Counted from the first letter of the stretch, positions 50,756-61,890 are shown. The stretch is DNA of 64,000 bases from Francisella persica ATCC VR-331 (GCF_001653955.1 NZ_CP013022.1:1116001-1180000), one strand, 5' to 3'. Notes: generated from the sequence alone by a model not told the origin. A program made the numbers and translations.

Positions 50756-52156
50756 CTATTTGCCTAAATTACGCAATTTTTTACCTGAGATAAGGTTATC
50801 TTCTATTTTCTCTAAGCTAACACCTTTTGTTTCAGGAACAAAAAGATTTAAGAATATTATTGCAGTGATACAGAAAAGAGCATAACTAACAAATATCATA
50901 GGTTTACCCCAAATTCCTGCTCTCATTATCACATTTGAGTATGCTACAACTATCCATACGAATGTCCAGTTAACAATAGTTGTAATAGTCATACCAAATT
51001 CACGCACATTTTGTGGAAATATCTCAGAACATAAAATCCAAGCAACCGGCCCCCATGAGCATGCAAAACCAAAAATATATAATAGGCATGCAATCAATAA
51101 TACATACTTAGGTAATTTTGAGCTTACACCAACTACGTCAATCGCATAGAAGCATATGGCTACAACTAAAAGAGCCATTGCCATGATTATAGCTCCAACA
51201 GTTAGGAGCTTTTTTCTACCCCATTTCTCAACCCAACGAATTGCTGGGAATGTAGATAAAAAGTTAACAAAAAATACTGCTAAACCAGCTAAGATAATAT
51301 TTAAACCAGCTCCTTCTAAAAAGCTTGGTGCATAATATATCATCGCATTGATACCAACTAATTGTTGGAACATCTGAATTACTACACCGACTATAAGTAT
51401 TTTCCAGAAAAAGCCCTTGCTTAATATTTGTTTAACAGAGTGTGATTTTTGATGATTTAATTGACTTATTTTTTGTATTTCTTTGTCAATTTGGTCTCGA
51501 TTTCTTAATCTTTTAAATACTTCTCTAGCCTCACCTTCTCTATCTTTCATCATCAACCATCTTGGACTCTTAGGTAAAAAGAAACAACAAATAAACATCA
51601 ATGCTGCAAAGATAGTAATAACACTAAACATCAAAGTCAATGATACTTTAGTATGACCAGCTAACTCAACTATGGCAACATTTACCAAACAAATTAAAAA
51701 TATACCAAACGTAATCATTAACTGGAATAATGAAGACATTGATCCTCTTATTTCTTTTGGAGCTGTCTCTGCTAGATATAATGGTGTTGCAAATGAAGCT
51801 AAGCCAACTCCAAAGCCAAGAATAAACCTACATGCTGTAAGTATATTTAGTGGTGGTAAAAGTGAAGAAACTAATGCTCCAATAAGGAATGAGAACCCTG
51901 CTATTAATAGAGTATTTTTTCTACCAAAATAACGGGTGAAAAAACCACTACAAATTGTACCTAAAATACCGCCATAAGCTAAGATAGCGTTAAATTTACC
52001 TTCTGTAATACTCCCTGGAGCAATATTATAAATATGATCAAGTGTTTTACCTGCATTTGCAATAAATCCTTGATCTAGTCCAAATAGCAAACCACCTAAT
52101 GCTGCTATTGTAGCAATTAAATATACTATTATTTTATATTCTTTTTGTGCTTCCAT
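50756..52156 (-). CDS. galP1: Sugar-porter MFS transporter (GalP/XylE type)
   Basis: This twelve-helix, 466-residue sugar:H+ symporter shows GGLLFGLDQGFIANAG in helix 1, FTRYFGRKNTLLIAG in loop 2-3 and LGFGVGLASFATPLYLAETA with PKEIRG. QQLVGINAMIYYAPSFLEGA is the helix 7 sugar-binding motif, then VEKWGRKKLLTVGA and the C-terminal VPETKGVSLEKIED. All sugar-porter signatures are complete. The downstream galactose enzymes (galT, galK) and a second paralogue are destroyed, so its present sugar is uncertain; the name follows the Francisella galactose locus. Confidence 0.87.
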   Translation of the reverse strand: MEAQKEYKIIVYLIATIAALGGLLFGLDQGFIANAGKTLDHIYNIAPGSITEGKFNAILAYGGILGTICSGFFTRYFGRKNTLLIAGFSFLIGALVSSLLPPLNILTACRFILGFGVGLASFATPLYLAETAPKEIRGSMSSLFQLMITFGIFLICLVNVAIVELAGHTKVSLTLMFSVITIFAALMFICCFFLPKSPRWLMMKDREGEAREVFKRLRNRDQIDKEIQKISQLNHQKSHSVKQILSKGFFWKILIVGVVIQMFQQLVGINAMIYYAPSFLEGAGLNIILAGLAVFFVNFLSTFPAIRWVEKWGRKKLLTVGAIIMAMALLVVAICFYAIDVVGVSSKLPKYVLLIACLLYIFGFACSWGPVAWILCSEIFPQNVREFGMTITTIVNWTFVWIVVAYSNVIMRAGIWGKPMIFVSYALFCITAIIFLNLFVPETKGVSLEKIEDNLISGKKLRNLGK

Positions 52157-52205
52157 ATTCTCCCACCATTTATTTATAGATTAGTTAATTAGCGACCGAT
52201 TTTTG

Positions 52206-52911
52206 CTAAAGATTTGCCAGCGATGAGGTTGTTTCAATTTCCTCTAATGAAACATCCTTAGTTTCAGGAACAAAAAACTTAACAAATAATATACAAACTA
52301 TACAAGGTATAGCAAAACCAAAGGTAAATAACAAACAAAATATCAAAGCAGTCCATTGTAATGTTTGTGATAAAACCATTAATTGGTCATAAACAAAGTA
52401 TGTCTTAAAGATAAAGCTAACAACGATACATGAGGTTATCACTAAGCTTAATCCAAAGTACAAAATTGGCTTGCGCCAAAATTTATCGACATACTTAATC
52501 GCCAAAATGGTTGTCAGCATATTAATTAAACCAATCACTATTGTTGATGTCAAATGATTAGTATGAAGCAATCCCTATCGCAATACCTAAAATAAATCTT
52601 GTAATAAAAATTTGATATTTGGGTGCCAAAATTCCCACTTTTCTAAAAATAGGAAAAGTAGCTGCTGTAATTAAAAGTACTTTTATACATCCATACTGCT
52701 TTGATAAAAACCCACTAAATAACGCTATACAAGCAGCTCCAAGCAGCAATACACATGAGACATGACCACTTTGCTCAATACTTAAATCAAATGTTTCTGA
52801 TATGAAATGCAGAGAGCCGTTAACATAACCAATATCCATACCAAAAAGTAACCAAGCAAGTGCTACTATTATAGCCACGCGAATGACTACAATTTTTTTT
52901 TTATTTTGCAT
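52206..52911 (-). pseudogene. galP2: Second sugar-porter MFS transporter with internal deletion
   Basis: The N-terminal piece (52558-52911, 117 codons) has MDIGYVNGSL and FGMD, KQYGCIKVLLI and RFILGIAIGIASY. The C-terminal piece (52206-52571) has LINMLTTILAIKYVDKFWRK and VPETKDVSLEEIE. The two overlap by 14 bases in different frames. Roughly helices 4-7, including the QQxxGIN sugar motif, are missing compared with the intact neighbour. A deletion of about 450 bases therefore joined the ends out of frame. Non-functional. Confidence 0.9.
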
Positions 52912-53029
52912 ACAAAAACTCCCACATTAATTTAGCTAATAGTTCCAGCATTCATGATATACTATACTCAAAATACAAAACAACTATTTTTGATTTTAAA
53001 TGAATGTTTAAGCTATAATATTACAGTTC

Positions 53030-53829
53030 AAATTCTTGCATTGTCATGAGAATATTTTGAATAATGAGTGGTTTTTGGTATCATCTCATAGGCTTAATAG
53101 ACCATGGCAAGGTCAGTCTAAAGAGACTTTAAAAATACTCTCCCAGAGTACGATAACAAGTGTTATATTTATCAGACTAATACTCCATCTAATGGAGAAA
53201 TTAATCATGAATTTAAAGAAACTTTTTTATTTGAGAATGATTTTTCTGCTTTATCTAAAGAAAATAGACAAAAACCTTGAGATAAATGATGATTTATTTC
53301 AGCTATATCAATGTGTACAAGTTTTTGAGAATAAAGGCTTTATTATGAGTTGTTCCAACCATCATGGGTATCTTGGTTTGTGATTTCTTACCAACAGAAG
53401 CTCAAAAATAACATCAAATATAATTGGAATACTTTCAAAAACATAAATCAATTATACTGCTTGATTATGTAAATCGCTAGATTATTGAGGAAGATAGAAT
53501 TCACAATTATGATTGGTTAATTGTTATACCGTTTTGGCAACATGTCCTTATGAGGCTTTTATTGCTTCTAAAATTTAAGTGCTTATATTAAGTATTGTTA
53601 GTAAAATAATATAAACTCTTTGATACTTCTTATTCCATACTCTATGGGCTGGTATGGCTCAATAAAACATAGTGCGACTATACTAGCAACTTCATGCATA
53701 CTTCTATCCGCTCTCTACTCCAGTTCAGCAACAGTTAAGAAATTTATGGTTAGTTTTGATATGCTTGGAGAATGCAAAGAGATATTATTCCAGAATTAGA
53801 GCACCATTTAAAAGAGAGTTATAATTATG
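53030..53829 (+). pseudogene. galT: Galactose-1-phosphate uridylyltransferase, degraded
   Basis: Pieces are ENILNNEWFLVSSHRLNRPW (pattern EWVLVSPHR.kRPWqGq), CYIYQTNTPSNGEINHEFK and ETFLFENDFSAL. The active-site HxH block survives only as SCSNHHGYL (normally SNPHPHGQ). DYVNREIIEEDRIVTHNYDW-like sequence, HMGWYGS-like sequence and TVKKFMVSFDMLGE follow. Over ten stops and frameshifts are present. It lies directly upstream of the galK wreck on the same strand. Confidence 0.85.
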
Positions 53830-54932
53830 ATGGACTATATCAAAGACAATTTAACCAATCGTTTTACTATACTTTATAACAAAACTCCTGAGGTATTTTT
53901 TCGCCAGGTCGAGTCAATATAATTGGTGAGCACACCACCGACTATAACAATTTTTTTGTAATGCCATTTGCTATCAATAAAGGTACTTTTATATCTATAG
54001 CAACTAGGGATAATAACATTATCAATGTATATAGTGAAAATCTTGATGATTATGCATCTTTTGATATAAATGAAATTATGCAAGGACTAGCTAATACTTG
54101 GCAAAACTATATAAAAAGGAACTATATCATCAAGCAAGATTTCTGTAGTTATATTAAAGGAGCAGATATTTATATTTTGAGTGATTTGTCTTTTGATATT
54201 GATCTTTCATAATATGCTTCACTAAATACTGCTCTAGCTTATGCTTATAATGAAATCTATCAACTAAACATCTCTAAGCTTGATCTTGCTAAGATTGCTC
54301 AAAAGTAGAGCATCAATACATTGGCAAAAAATGTGGGCTTATGGATCATATCTTGTTTGTTTTCACAGCAAAATGCTGCATGATTGATACATCCCTTTTG
54401 AGCTTGATAATCTATCAGTGCTAATTTGTGATACTAATATTAAGCATAATTTAGCATACTATACTTACAATAAGCGCCGCCAAATTTGTGAAAATATTGC
54501 TAATATTTCATAAGATAAAATCTCTGCATGAGCTGGATATACAAAAATTAGAGCATACAAAAAAGTCAACTTCTCTGAAGAAGATTATAATATTAAGTAT
54601 ACATCTATTTATAGAAAATCAAAGGGTTAAAGAAGCTACTAAAGTAATGGTAGTTAAAGATTGACAAAAGCAATAAGCTATATATCAGTTGCATAATTCA
54701 CTAAAAAATTGATTATAAGGTCAGCTGTGATGTAGTTAAGTTATCTCAAAACTTTGATGGAGTTTATGGTACTAGAATGACTGGTGGTTTTGGTGGTTCG
54801 ACAATACATCGTTTACCTACCAAGCTTCTAAAAGACTACACTAGCTACTTACAGAAAGAATATTTTGAAAAGTTAAATATAAAACAAGTATTTTATATTT
54901 CAAAAGCTTGTCAAGGTACTCATATAATTTAA
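53830..54932 (+). pseudogene. galK: Galactokinase, degraded
   Basis: The start MDYIKDNLTNRFTILYNKTP is open. In the next frame come GRVNIIGEHTDYNN-type sequence (readable near 53910-53950) and FFVMPFAINKGTFISIATRD, then DDYASFDINEIMQGLANTWQ. Later pieces include KLDLAKIAQK, LDNLSVLICDTNIKHNLAYY and near the end FDGVYGTRMTGGFGGSTIHR, the GHMP ATP/Mg motif. Stops and frameshifts separate these. Together with galT and galP2 it shows loss of the Leloir pathway entry in this locus. Confidence 0.88.
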
Positions 54933-54944
54933 AATATTTTTCTA

Positions 54945-55322
54945 ACTTTTTTAGTAGATTATTTTTTTTTCTTGCTGTGTAAATGGTTTATATTAATATT
55001 CCCCGATACAAGAGCTGGCCAAGGTGGATCATTTTCGAAACGCAATACTACATGTAGGTGCATTTGTTTAACAACATTACCTATAGTAGCTATATTTAAT
55101 TTATCGACATTGTATTCTTTAAATATAAATCTAGATAGTTTATTGATAATAGTATTTTTGTATTGGACATGATCATCAATCTGACACTACTCTGTTTTAT
55201 CTGTAAAAGGTACAACTATAAACCAACGTACGATAAAGTTATTCATTACTAGAATTTTACAGTCTAGGTGTTTACCAAACTTCAAAAGTATCAGCTACTA
55301 AGCGAGGATCTAATTTAAACAT
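54945..55322 (-). pseudogene. HIT-domain hydrolase, degraded
   Basis: An ATG at 55322, overlapping the last codons of kdsB, opens [15 protein letters not shown]. Pieces then read NNFIVRWFIVVPF and RFIFKEYNVDKLNIATIGNV, followed by VKQMHLHVVLRFENDPPWPA. This is the HIT pattern DKxNxAxxGNxVxQxHxHVixRfxxDpxWP. The HxHxH motif survives as HLHVV, so the catalytic last His is lost. Two or three stops or frameshifts are present. It was the downstream partner of kdsB. Confidence 0.8.
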
Positions 55323-56067
55323 TAAAAAATCTCCTTATTTTTTCTAAATCTTGCGGTGTATCAACACCTGCTGGGGTTGATTTAGATGATTGAGCTATTG
55401 CAATCTTATAGCCATTATATATAACTCTAAGTTGCTCTAATGATTCGTATTTCTCAATTGGTGAAACTGTAAGTTCAGCATAATGCTTTAGAAAAGCCAC
55501 TCGATATGTATATATACCAATATGTCTAAAAAACTCTGAAGTATTAACTTGCTGATTCTCGGAAAAACCCCTCTCAAAAGGAATAGATGCTCTACTAAAA
55601 TATAAAGCATAATTATTCTTATCAAAAACTACTTTAACATTGTTAGGATTATAAATATCTTCTACATCAGTGATTTTTTCACACAATGTCGAGACTACTG
55701 CTTCTGGTTTATCTATCAATAACTGTGCTGCCTGCTCGATATTCTCAAAAGGTATCAAAGGCTCGTCACCTTGGACATTTACAACAATATCTTCATCAGC
55801 AAAACCTAATTTACTAACGGCTTCTACTATTCTATCTGTACCTGTCTCATGATTAGCTCTTGTCAAAACTACTTTTGCACCAAAGCTCTCAGCTACATCT
55901 TTTATTTCTTGTGAATCTGTAGCTATTATTATACTATCAAATTTTGATTTGGCTACTTGTTCATAAACTCTCTGGATCATTGGCTTACCAGCAATATTAG
56001 CTAGCGTCTTATTTGGTAGACGAGTTGATTTAAGCCTTGCTGGAATTACAATATGGATATTAGCCAT
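55315..56067 (-). CDS. kdsB: CMP-KDO synthetase
   Basis: KdsB activates KDO with CTP for lipopolysaccharide inner-core synthesis. The 250-residue product has [64 protein letters not shown] and [14 protein letters not shown]. These are the CTP- and magnesium-binding motifs. Its start overlaps the UPF0434 gene by eight bases and its end overlaps the broken HIT gene. Intact. Confidence 0.96.
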   Translation of the reverse strand: MANIHIVIPARLKSTRLPNKTLANIAGKPMIQRVYEQVAKSKFDSIIIATDSQEIKDVAESFGAKVVLTRANHETGTDRIVEAVSKLGFADEDIVVNVQGDEPLIPFENIEQAAQLLIDKPEAVVSTLCEKITDVEDIYNPNNVKVVFDKNNYALYFSRASIPFERGFSENQQVNTSEFFRHIGIYTYRVAFLKHYAELTVSPIEKYESLEQLRVIYNGYKIAIAQSSKSTPAGVDTPQDLEKIRRFFNV

Positions 56068-56248
56068 ATTTTTTCACCTCTTCAAGAGTTAGCTTTTTGG
56101 CTTCTTCAACTAACATTACTGGAATATTCTCGCGAATTGGATAAGCTAATTTATCCGCTTTACATACTAAAACTTGATTCTCTTTATCATAATGTAAATT
56201 TGATTTGCAAATTGGACAAACCAAAACATTTAAAACTGAATGATCCAC
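56060..56248 (-). CDS. Trm112/UPF0434 (YcaR) family small protein
   Basis: The 62-residue protein begins [20 protein letters not shown] and continues [20 protein letters not shown], then LVEEA. The first CxxC pair is present. The second pair is reduced to a single Cys (VCKAD), as is common in bacterial YcaR. YcaR is usually next to kdsB, as here, with translational coupling by overlap. Its function is unknown, possibly a zinc-binding partner protein. Confidence 0.9.
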   Translation of the reverse strand: MDHSVLNVLVCPICKSNLHYDKENQVLVCKADKLAYPIRENIPVMLVEEAKKLTLEEVKKYG

Positions 56249-56264
56249 TATATCACCTCTATTA

Positions 56265-57403
56265 TAAATTCATATTTATCTGCTACTTGCTCTGCTTTGA
56301 CAAGTATATAATCATTTACCTTACACCATTGGTGGTGTCATGCATAGTACCATGATCAATACAAACTACTTTTAATTGCTTCCATGGCTGCATAGCTCTC
56401 AGAGCATTCTATGTTTTGATAACAGGTATCCGACAAAAAAAAAGCCTTTCTAAGTTTATCTGCTGTATTTAGTGTATATAGCACTTCTCTAAAATCTCAT
56501 CAGCTGGCATAGGCTTGACAGTAACTTCTTTTCTTGTACTATCTTAGATAGATAAAAATATCATAGTTACATTATCAGCATTTTTGCTTTGTGTAAATAT
56601 ACCTAAGACTTGTGCTGTGTATTGCTCATCATTTTTGTCAAAATCACCATCTATCAAGGTTAAAGTACCTATATGTGATAAGTAATAGACATTGATAAAT
56701 TTTTGTAACCATTTAAATAAATTATTTTTACTATCTCATGGCCAATTATAAGTTTATACGCAGGCTTATAATATATATTATTAATAAACATAATATCATC
56801 AAACTCATGCTCTTTTAAATTACGTGCTTGCCATAAAAATACTATTTATTAGTAAGGAAACAACAATCCACAGCAGGAGAAGCATAATCTTTTATTATTA
56901 GCTTAGATCTATCAACTCAGCCTTCTCTTTCTGGTTTTATTTCTGGTATGTTTTTATGCACTTAAAAGTCTAAGAAGTAAATCATCAATACCATATTGTT
57001 TTGGATTATAGGCAAATAAACTCACCAGTAATTATAAAATCAAAACCGTTTTCACTAGACTATTCTTTAGCTTTTCCATAAAAACCTTACATATAAATAT
57101 AGATTCATATTTGTGCCATAGCTGTTTAGGATTTGTTAGCAACCTTTATATTCTTTGATTACATTGATAATATGGAATTTATGCCTAATTGCTCAGAAAC
57201 CCCAAAGATCACTATTAAGCTTTTGTTTTTCTTTATTATGCTTTCTTATTACATTTATATGCCCTTCCACAGAAACCATTAAAAAAATTACTTCCTCAAT
57301 ATGAATGCCCAAGCATCATTTTTGTTGCTAACATTGAATCAAGACCACCAGAAATAAGTGATACTGCTTTAATTTGTCTTTTTTCCACTGCACTATTTTG
57401 CAT
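56265..57403 (-). pseudogene. PP-loop ATP pyrophosphatase (MnmA-like) protein, degraded
   Basis: From the ATG at 57403 the frame reads MQNSAVEKRQIKAVSLISGG, then LDSMLATKMMLG, with a perfect PP-loop SGGLDS. Pieces further on (GFDFIITGEF near 57040 and INVYYLSHIGTLTLIDGDFD near 56690) keep the order of the MnmA/ThiI-like group. More than ten stops and frameshifts are visible. It may be a tRNA thiolation-type enzyme, but the substrate is not shown. Confidence 0.68.
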
Positions 57404-57483
57404 AAAATATAAATATCTGTAACTATTTTAACATAACCAATAGTTTATAACTATACTTTTGTTAAAACTATAGGTTTTAAACA

Positions 57484-58017
57484 TTAACTCTTTTGTTGAT
57501 ATGTCAAAGCAGTGCAGTAACTAATGATTGAGCCGAGCATTGCTCCAGCAATTAGATCACTAGTAAAGTGAAAATATTGCAATAGTTGTGTAATTAGCAA
57601 TAAAAATACTAATAAAGCCCAAAGCAACCTATATTTAGGAAATAAAATCCACATACTAACGCTAAATGAAAATAATAAATGTAGCATGACCAGAAGGAAA
57701 AGAAGAATAATCACCATTAAACTTAAACCAGTTAAAGCTATAAAGAATTTATCTCTAACTAATGAAGGATTATGATTCCTAAATGTTTCTGGCCAATACA
57801 TACCAAAAATACCTTTTAATATTTCTTTGATAAATTGACCTATAAATACAGCATTCGTACTAACAAAAACTTTTGCGTCAAAAGTAGATACCTTTTTGTA
57901 TAAAAGTTCAATAAAATAATATATGTAAAATACAAGAAAATGACATGTTAAAGAAGAAAATATATCATCAGAAAAAAATCTGAAGAATGTGTATTGCCTT
58001 AAATTATGCTCGTACAA
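57484..58017 (-). pseudogene. PAP2-family phosphatase with catalytic core shifted out of frame
   Basis: The ORF is open for 177 codons but two one-base changes shift its middle. The flanks match PAP2 phosphatases: KEILKGIFGMYWPETFRNHN before and QYFHFTSDLIAGAMLGSIIS after (motif C3 with its His/Asp). Between about 57675 and 57750 the sense frame reads ALTGLSLMVIILLFLLVMLH, while the adjacent frame reads FNWFKFNGDYSSFPSGHATF, the true motif with PSGH at 57686-57697. One A is missing in GATAAATT (57748-57750) and one base is extra near 57675, restoring the frame. The original start also seems lost: the same frame continues upstream through VDRHIIWFLYEHN without an ATG. Confidence 0.8.
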
Positions 58018-58167
58018 AAACCATATTATGTGTCTATCAACAAAGAAGTAGCAAAAGAATATTTAGAATAATAAAATAATAAATAATAAGCTTTTTTAGT
58101 TATTTTTAGACTTTATATTTTTTGAAATACTAAAATTATACAGTATTAATTAGCTATAATTTATTTT

Positions 58168-60006
58168 TTAATGGAAACATTCCCAAATTTCTTGGGCTAA
58201 CTTTTTACTAATTCCTTTAACTTTGGCAATCTCATCAACAGATGCTCTGGATAACTCTTGCCAACCACCGAAATACATCATTAAAGCTTTACGGCGTTTT
58301 GGTCCAACTCCTTCAATTTCCTCTATAATTGATGACTGTCTATTTGAGCTTACTTTTTTACGCTGACCTTTGATAGCATGATCATGGGCAGAGTCTCTAA
58401 TTTGGCGTAACAATAGAAATCCTGGATGATGCTCATCTAATGTATATTCAGTATCATCAAAACCTTTATAGATTTTTTCTTTACCACTTATACGCTCTAC
58501 ACCCTTACCTAAACTGACAAGCTGAACTTTATCTTTTATTCCAAATTCTCTAAAAACTGCTTCTGCTTGATGAATTTGACCTTTACCACCATCAATTATC
58601 ATTACATCTGGTAGATTATTTGCCTCTAATCCAGAACTAACACGACGAAATACTGACTGATGAGTCGCTGCATAATCATCACCAGCTTTGATATCTTTGA
58701 TATTATATCTACGATGAGATTTACGATCTTCACCTTCATCTGTATATACTACACATGATGCTACTGTTGCTTCACCTTGAAAATGAGAAATATCAAAACA
58801 TTCAATACGCTTAATATCTTTTTCTAGTTTAAAAAATTCTTTTAAAGATTCCAAACGTTTTTTATATTGTGATTTTAAATTTGTATAGGTATTTAGCTTT
58901 TGTCGGGCATTTACCTCGGCTAACTTCAGCCACTTGAGATTATTAGCTGCTGGGACGACTATCCAATTTATGGTTTGACCATTTTTTTGCGAAATACTAT
59001 TCATAATATCTGTAATATCAGCAAAATCTACTTTTGATAGAATTATATTCTTAGGCCAAATATTATGGATTTCATTACCTAAATAAAAATGTGATAAAAA
59101 AGCATGCATTATTGAGGTTTTATCTTGACCTTTTGCATCTATACTCCAGTGTCTATCTGCAACGACATCGCCATTTTGAATCTGTAATAAAGCTATACTT
59201 GCATAGTTATCATGCATATATATACCAATTACATCAAAAGTTTTATCTGCTTGAATATCAACTATTTGTTGCTGTTGTAATTTACGCAATACCACTAATT
59301 GATCACGATAAACTTTAGCTTTCTCGTACTCCAGGTTTTCAGAAGCTTGATACATCTTTTCAGAGATTTCTTCTAAAACAGTGCTAAACTTACCAGCTAA
59401 AAACTTTTTTAGTATCACTAACTGTTCATCATATTGCTGTTGAGAAACCAAACCTACACATGGTGCTAAGCAGCGTTTGATTTGGTATTGTAAACATGGT
59501 CTAACCCTAGACTTATAATATGAATTTTTGCACTGACGTACTGGAAAGATTTTTTGGATAATATTTAGTGTATTTTTAACTGATGATATCGAAACATAAG
59601 GTCCAAAACATTGTCCTTTTTTATATGCAGATTTACCACGAGAAAAAAATACACGAGGAAACTTATCACGAGAAATCACTAAATATGGATAGCTTTTATC
59701 ATCCTTAAAAAGGATATTATACTTAGGGCGATGTTGTTTGATTAGACTATTTTCTAACAAATATGATTCATAGTCGCTAGGGGTAATAGTTATCTCAATT
59801 CGAGCTACCTGCTCTACCATCATTAGAGTTTTACTATCTTTAGCGCCTTTAGAGAAATAACTATTGACGCGATTTTTAAGATTTTTTGCTTTACCAACGT
59901 AGATTATCTCGCCATGCTTATCAATCATCCGATAAACACCAGAATGCGTAGTTAAGTTAGCTAAAAAGCTTTTTAAATCAAAATCTTTAGAATTATATAA
60001 AATCAT
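58168..60006 (-). CDS. uvrC: Excinuclease ABC subunit C
   Basis: UvrC makes both incisions in nucleotide excision repair. The 612-residue protein has the GIY-YIG domain (SGVYRMIDKHGEIIYVGKAK, then NLKNRVNSYF). The UVR motif for UvrB binding is EKMYQASENLEYEKAKVYRD. The RNase H-like 5' nuclease part includes ECFDISHFQGEATVASCVVY, and the tandem HhH end includes IEGVGPKRRKALMMYFGG and VKGISKKLAQEIWE. It is intact. Confidence 0.96.
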   Translation of the reverse strand: MILYNSKDFDLKSFLANLTTHSGVYRMIDKHGEIIYVGKAKNLKNRVNSYFSKGAKDSKTLMMVEQVARIEITITPSDYESYLLENSLIKQHRPKYNILFKDDKSYPYLVISRDKFPRVFFSRGKSAYKKGQCFGPYVSISSVKNTLNIIQKIFPVRQCKNSYYKSRVRPCLQYQIKRCLAPCVGLVSQQQYDEQLVILKKFLAGKFSTVLEEISEKMYQASENLEYEKAKVYRDQLVVLRKLQQQQIVDIQADKTFDVIGIYMHDNYASIALLQIQNGDVVADRHWSIDAKGQDKTSIMHAFLSHFYLGNEIHNIWPKNIILSKVDFADITDIMNSISQKNGQTINWIVVPAANNLKWLKLAEVNARQKLNTYTNLKSQYKKRLESLKEFFKLEKDIKRIECFDISHFQGEATVASCVVYTDEGEDRKSHRRYNIKDIKAGDDYAATHQSVFRRVSSGLEANNLPDVMIIDGGKGQIHQAEAVFREFGIKDKVQLVSLGKGVERISGKEKIYKGFDDTEYTLDEHHPGFLLLRQIRDSAHDHAIKGQRKKVSSNRQSSIIEEIEGVGPKRRKALMMYFGGWQELSRASVDEIAKVKGISKKLAQEIWECFH

Positions 60007-60124
60007 ATAATTTTATTAAACACTAAGTTTATGAAAAATGTTAACATATATAAACTTTTATACTAACTTATAAGTTTAAATTTCTCTAAGTATTTTACCT
60101 AAACTATGATAATTAATACAAATA

Positions 60125-61133
60125 AGCAATTAAATGCTTTGTTTAGTACAGATATCAACTGAAAATGAAATATTCATAATAGATGCACTTAAAGAGCTAG
60201 ACTTTAGTAATTTAAAGGACATTTTTATGGATAAGGATATCCAAAAAAATAATCCACTCGGCAACTAATGATATTTTTATTTCAAAAAGTTCTTTAACTG
60301 TGAAGTAAATAATATTTTTGATGCACAACTTGCAGCTGCCTTTCTTGGTTTTCAAACACAATTGTCTCTAAAAACTCTTCTAAGAGAAATTTTAGATATT
60401 GAAATGGAAAAAGAATATCAGTTTTCAAATTGGAACAATAGACCACTAACGCCAAAGCAAATTGACTATGCCTATGCTATCAAAGATGTTGAATAATTTC
60501 ATACAATTAAAAGAGTATTTGCAGCAACAACTAGCTAAAAGTCAATATCAAGATTTTTTTGAGCAAGAATTAATTGAAGTACAAAAAGCACAGTTTAACT
60601 CTATTGAAGGTATCCATACCAAAATAGGTAATATTCAAAAAATTGTTGAAAAACCTTTTAAAAAAACTCTATTTTAATAGCACAATGGCGTGAAATGATC
60701 GCTCAAGAAAAAAAATATTCCTGTAAGGTTTATTTTAGTAATAAAATATTTATATACTATAGCTCATATAAACCATAAATCTCTTAGCTCTTTTGACCAC
60801 GATGAGCTAAAAAGATTAAAACATTGGATTTTTAAAGGTGTTATTACAGCACTTAGCTCAACTAAAAACTTAGATCAAGTAACCCTAGAACAAAATAGTG
60901 GTGTTAAATTATCTACAAAATTAAATGATAAGATAGTTGATTTTTGATTGATACACATACTAAACAACTTAAGTTTGATTCTACGTATAATTGCCTCAAA
61001 AAAAGATATTCGCTCGCTATCATATAATCTAAGTATTGATACTAACTACAAAAATAACAAACTCCTTACTGGTTGGAGATACGAAATAGTTAGCAAAAAA
61101 TTAAAAGAGTATATGCTTGATAGCACAAAATAA
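60125..61133 (+). pseudogene. rnd: Ribonuclease D, degraded
   Basis: Readable pieces are LVQISTENEIFIIDALKELD, DAQLAAAFLGFQTQLSLKTL and PLTPKQIDYA with the exonuclease motif. EYLQQQLAKSQYQDFFEQEL follows, then the HRDC-type ending IASKKDIRSLSYNLSIDTNY and LLTGWRYEIV. The N-terminal DTEF motif is missing. Several stops and frameshifts occur; 60462-60677 and 60948-61133 are open fragments. RNase D trims tRNA 3' ends and is redundant with other RNases in E. coli. Confidence 0.87.
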
Positions 61134-61144
61134 AATATTAAAAC

Positions 61145-61890
61145 TACAATTTTAGATCTACGAAACTTATAACTAGAAATTCTAAACTATATTTCTTAAT
61201 AACTTTGGTATGATTTGCTGCTTTACTACCTCTAGCTGTAAACATCTATGCGCCAGAGATTTCCTTAATATTTGGTGATTTTGATTTCATTAATAGTATA
61301 GTTCTGACAATTTTTGTAATCTACTCTATTATCTTCTCTTTTAGTAAGCTGTTCTGGAAGCTATATCTGATAAATATGGTCGCAAGAAAGTTATAATTAT
61401 TGGGAGTATTATTTACATTATAAGTACTGTGCTGTGCTCTTATAGCTATAACTTTAAGATCCTTGTGATTATGCATCTACTTCAAGGTTTATTTGACTCT
61501 ATATATGCTGTAATTGCTTTTTCAATTGTGCGTGATTGCTACAAAGGAGCTAAACTTACCAGCTTACTTGCATCTATTATCATACATTACTAATTGCTCC
61601 TATTGTAGTAGCACCAATAATTGATTACTATCTTAACTGAGATAATTTACACGTGGCAAAAGTACATTTCATTTTCTCATTATTTATGGTGTGGTTATGC
61701 TTATCTGTGCGTGCTTAATTGAAGAAACTCTAGAATACAAAGATAGAAAATCAAATCTACTAAAACTAATCCCTATAACTACTTCCAACATCTTACTAAT
61801 CATAGTTTTATGTTAGCAACTGTTGCTAATGGTACTATTTTTGCAACATTATGGTTTTGTGTTAATTCATCAAGAGCTGATTGATGGGTT
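61145..61890 (+). pseudogene. Bcr/CflA-type MFS transporter, degraded
   Basis: Pieces include NIYAPEISLIFGDFDFINSI, SDKYGRKKVIIIGSIIYIIS (motif A) and LLQGLFDSIYAVIAFSIVRD with CYKGAKL. They match helices 1-4 of the intact transporter at 35141 (SDRFGRKKIL, RFLQGLGDSPATVAAMAVLK, DCYRGQKL). After about 61580 only scattered fragments remain. It is a dead paralogue. Confidence 0.8.

Noticed and set aside
53874-54083. 69-codon minus-strand frame
   Set aside because: It is antisense to the galactokinase remnant, which is well supported.
54972-55172. 66-codon plus-strand frame
   Set aside because: The minus strand encodes the HIT-domain remnant with QMHLHVV, so this is a shadow.
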